A stretch of 15,814 bases of DNA from Sulfurimonas sp. GTDB lineage: Bacteria; Campylobacterota; Campylobacteria; Campylobacterales; Sulfurimonadaceae. Below are positions 13,971-15,814 of this stretch, one piece after another (the stretch's first letter is position 1; every line of letters begins with the position of its first letter). Position numbers and translations under genes: made by a program. Location of the stretch: contig JAMOSE010000029.1 in NCBI GenBank assembly GCA_027063215.1, positions 1 to 15,814 on the forward strand. The letters run 5' to 3'. Under the pieces are notes generated by a model. It did no database searches and was not told the DNA's origin. It was given only the letters and a program-made list of their open reading frames with translations.

Positions 13971-14535
13971 GATCAATGCTATAAAAGAGCTCAAAGAGAC
14001 AAAATTTATACAACCCATAGAGATAAACTACACTCAAAAAGGGATCAACAAACGTTGGGAAGCCGTACTTTCACATGACAGTGTAGCTATTTTACTCTAT
14101 CATAAAGAAAAAAATGCTTTTATTTTAGTGAAGCAACTTCGAGTTACAGTACTAAACAAAAATCCTGACAATGGCTATATGTATGAACTCTGTGCCGGCA
14201 TTGTTGATAAATCATGTTCAAATATCCAAATCGCAAAAGAGGAGATCTTAGAAGAGTGTGGCTATGATGTTCCACTAAACTCCATAGAGAAAATTAGCTC
14301 TTTTTACACCTCTGTAGGTATCTCAGGAACACATCAAACACTCTACTTCGCCCAAATAGATGAGCAGATGAAAAAAAGTGAAGGCGGTGGTATTCATGAT
14401 GAGGAGATTGAAGTCATTACCCTTCCCATTGATCAGGCAAAAGCATTTTTATTTGATGAGCGCTATCAAAAGACAACAGGTGTTTCACTCGCTTTTTACT
14501 GGTTTTTTAACACAAAGCTTAAGCAAACTCTATAG
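13963..14535 (+). CDS. Nudix hydrolase, NUDT14-like (nucleoside-diphosphate-sugar pyrophosphatase)
   Basis: A 190-residue cytosolic Nudix protein. The Nudix box begins at Gly79 and ends EEILEECGY (93-101), keeping the metal-binding EExxEE glutamates but with Cys85 for the first Glu and Glu93 for the usual Arg. The surroundings ELCAGIVDKS, SVGISGTHQTLYFAQI and EGGGIHDEEIEV closely recall human NUDT14, a UDP-glucose/ADP-ribose pyrophosphatase, so I expect hydrolysis of a sugar nucleotide diphosphate to sugar phosphate and NMP. Exact substrate is not readable from the sequence. It starts within the last codons of csd3 and ends 17 bases inside the convergent priA. Coupling to a cell-wall peptidase might link wall turnover and sugar-nucleotide pools, but this is speculation. 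Confidence 0.87.
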   Translation: MDKINAIKELKETKFIQPIEINYTQKGINKRWEAVLSHDSVAILLYHKEKNAFILVKQLRVTVLNKNPDNGYMYELCAGIVDKSCSNIQIAKEEILEECGYDVPLNSIEKISSFYTSVGISGTHQTLYFAQIDEQMKKSEGGGIHDEEIEVITLPIDQAKAFLFDERYQKTTGVSLAFYWFFNTKLKQTL

Positions 14536-15814
14536 GATCCATATCGACCTCAGCCAAAGGCACCATACAAGCACGAACAGCTTTAATGATATCGGTACTT
14601 TTATCTGCTCGCAAAAGTATCTCAAACCTGTACTTATTGGCAACCTTTTCAATTGCACACTTCTTTGCACCCACAATCTCTATTGTCTTAAAAGCTTGCA
14701 GTTTCTCTTGCATTGCGCGCATTGATTCTTGTGCCTTGCATCCGTTTTTATGGGCAAATAAGATACGACAGAGTTTTTTAAAGGGAGGATAAAGTTCTGC
14801 TCTAAAAAGTTTTTCATCTTCTAAAAATGCTTCATACTTTCCATAGTAAGCTTGAAAAAATGCTTCATTAAATGTCTGGACTATCACCTTTGCATCTTTT
14901 GCCCGTCCACTGCGTCCGGCAACTTGAATCAATGAAGAGAGTGCTTTTTCTCTGGATCTGTAATCTGGCATATTAAGCATATTGTCCATGCCAAGGACAA
15001 CTGCCAAGGTCACATCATGATAATCATGTCCCTTGCTTAACATCTGCGTACCGACAAGAATATCACTCTCTTTGTTGTTAAAACGCTCAAGCGCTTTTTT
15101 TAGTTTATTTGCCGTTGTTATCGTATCTCTGTCAAACTGTTCTATCGTTGCCTGTGGTAAAAATTCTGCTATATTCTTTACTGCTTGAGCTGTTCCCAAA
15201 CGAGAGCTTACAAGATTATGGGAACTGCACTCAGGACAGATCTGTGGTATAGCCTGCGTAAAATTACAGTAATGACACTGCAATGCACGTTTTTCTTGAT
15301 GCAGACTCATTCCTACTGAACAAAAAGCACATGTAAAAGTATGCCCACAATCTCCACAAATAAGATATTTAAAGTTTGCCCGTGTTGGTAAAAAAACTAT
15401 TGACTGCTCTTTTTTTTCAAATGTTTTTTTCAAATTTTCTACAATAAGTGGTGTAAGGGCTTCAGTGGATCGCTCATAGACAAAGGTTTTATTTGAGTTA
15501 TAATAGCCCCCTTTTAAGCGAATATGAGGAAATTTTACATAGGAACTCAGAGATGGAGTAGCCGATCCAAGTACAACAGGTATATCATAAAGTTTTCCCA
15601 TATAAATAGCAATATCTCTGGCATTATAACGTGGACGTGAAGCGGACTTGTAGCTGTCATCATGCTCCTCATCTACAACTATCAGCCCCAAATCTTCTAT
15701 TGGCAAAAAAAGTGCAGATCGTGCACCCGCAATAATTTTTGCCTCACCACTGTAGATCTTCTCTAGTGCTTTTTTCTTTTGTAACGGAGTAAGTTTGGAG
15801 TGCCACATAACAAA
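14519..15814 (-). CDS. priA: Primosomal replication-restart helicase PriA (5' end outside window)
   Basis: The C-terminal roughly 430 residues of PriA, which reloads DnaB at collapsed forks. The frame runs open to the window edge (two more codons, Phe-Val, before an internal Met), so the gene starts beyond it; DNA-binding domain and Walker A are not visible. Seen in order: IAGARSALF, Walker B VVDEEHD, GSATPSL, a zinc-binding block of paired cysteines (CGDCG, CAFC, CHYC, CPEC), helicase motif V GTQMLSKGHDY and motif VI QVAGRSGRA, then the C-terminal domain with LYPPFKKL. Eight zinc cysteines are all present. It converges with the Nudix gene with a 17-base overlap and no terminator between them. 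The window thus holds both PriA and its client DnaB, though in separate operons. Confidence 0.95.
   Translation of the reverse strand, partial: FVMWHSKLTPLQKKKALEKIYSGEAKIIAGARSALFLPIEDLGLIVVDEEHDDSYKSASRPRYNARDIAIYMGKLYDIPVVLGSATPSLSSYVKFPHIRLKGGYYNSNKTFVYERSTEALTPLIVENLKKTFEKKEQSIVFLPTRANFKYLICGDCGHTFTCAFCSVGMSLHQEKRALQCHYCNFTQAIPQICPECSSHNLVSSRLGTAQAVKNIAEFLPQATIEQFDRDTITTANKLKKALERFNNKESDILVGTQMLSKGHDYHDVTLAVVLGMDNMLNMPDYRSREKALSSLIQVAGRSGRAKDAKVIVQTFNEAFFQAYYGKYEAFLEDEKLFRAELYPPFKKLCRILFAHKNGCKAQESMRAMQEKLQAFKTIEIVGAKKCAIEKVANKYRFEILLRADKSTDIIKAVRACMVPLAEVDMDPIEFA

Noticed and set aside
1..15814. tRNA, rRNA, CRISPR array, insertion sequence or attachment site
   Set aside because: Gaps between genes are short (mostly under 100 bases) and hold no cloverleaf, spaced repeats, transposase or flanking duplications.

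Overview
The window is AT-rich, gene-dense DNA from a member of the Campylobacterota (Epsilonproteobacteria), most likely a free-living sulfur oxidiser of the Sulfurimonas type. This is judged from protein style and gene order, not from a database search. The evidence is a short ComEC without its C-terminal nuclease domain, dnaB followed directly by comEC, and the block yihY/glcD/pgbA-like on one strand divergent from an M23 cell-shape peptidase, which I recall from Campylobacter and Helicobacter. No RNA genes, insertion sequences, prophage or CRISPR were seen.

Layout. Bases 1-2142 hold alanine racemase (alr, minus), a divergent agmatine deiminase (plus) starting 15 bases away, and a probable 51-residue membrane protein (minus) overlapping its 3' end. 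Bases 2251-4242 encode a TonB-dependent outer-membrane receptor with the CxxxM and HxM motifs of OprC/NosA copper receptors. After a hairpin comes a gene with a strong extended -10 promoter for a small cytosolic protein that looks like a degenerate GGDEF domain, ending in a long hairpin. Bases 4895-9721 form a tight operon ispG-dnaB-comEC with 3-base gaps. It overlaps tail to tail, by 57 bases, a minus-strand operon (pgbA-like, glcD, yihY; 12681 down to 9665). Divergent from that operon are csd3 (M23 peptidase) and an overlapping NUDT14-like Nudix hydrolase. The window ends in the 3' part of priA (minus), again overlapping tail to tail.

The most striking element is an in-frame 344-residue intein (bases 6572-7603) placed inside the Walker A P-loop of the replicative helicase DnaB. 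It keeps its splicing blocks and both LAGLIDADG motifs of a homing endonuclease. The helicase cannot bind ATP normally until the intein splices, so this mobile element sits at a potential control point for replication. Second points of interest are three starts (alr, the small membrane protein, ispG) that sit 5-6 bases after a -10 box without a Shine-Dalgarno sequence, which suggests leaderless mRNAs, and the copper-receptor assignment.

How the genes fit together: alr, csd3 and the pgbA-like protein concern the cell wall and envelope; ispG makes isoprenoid precursors; dnaB and priA serve replication and restart; comEC takes up DNA; glcD oxidises a 2-hydroxy acid.
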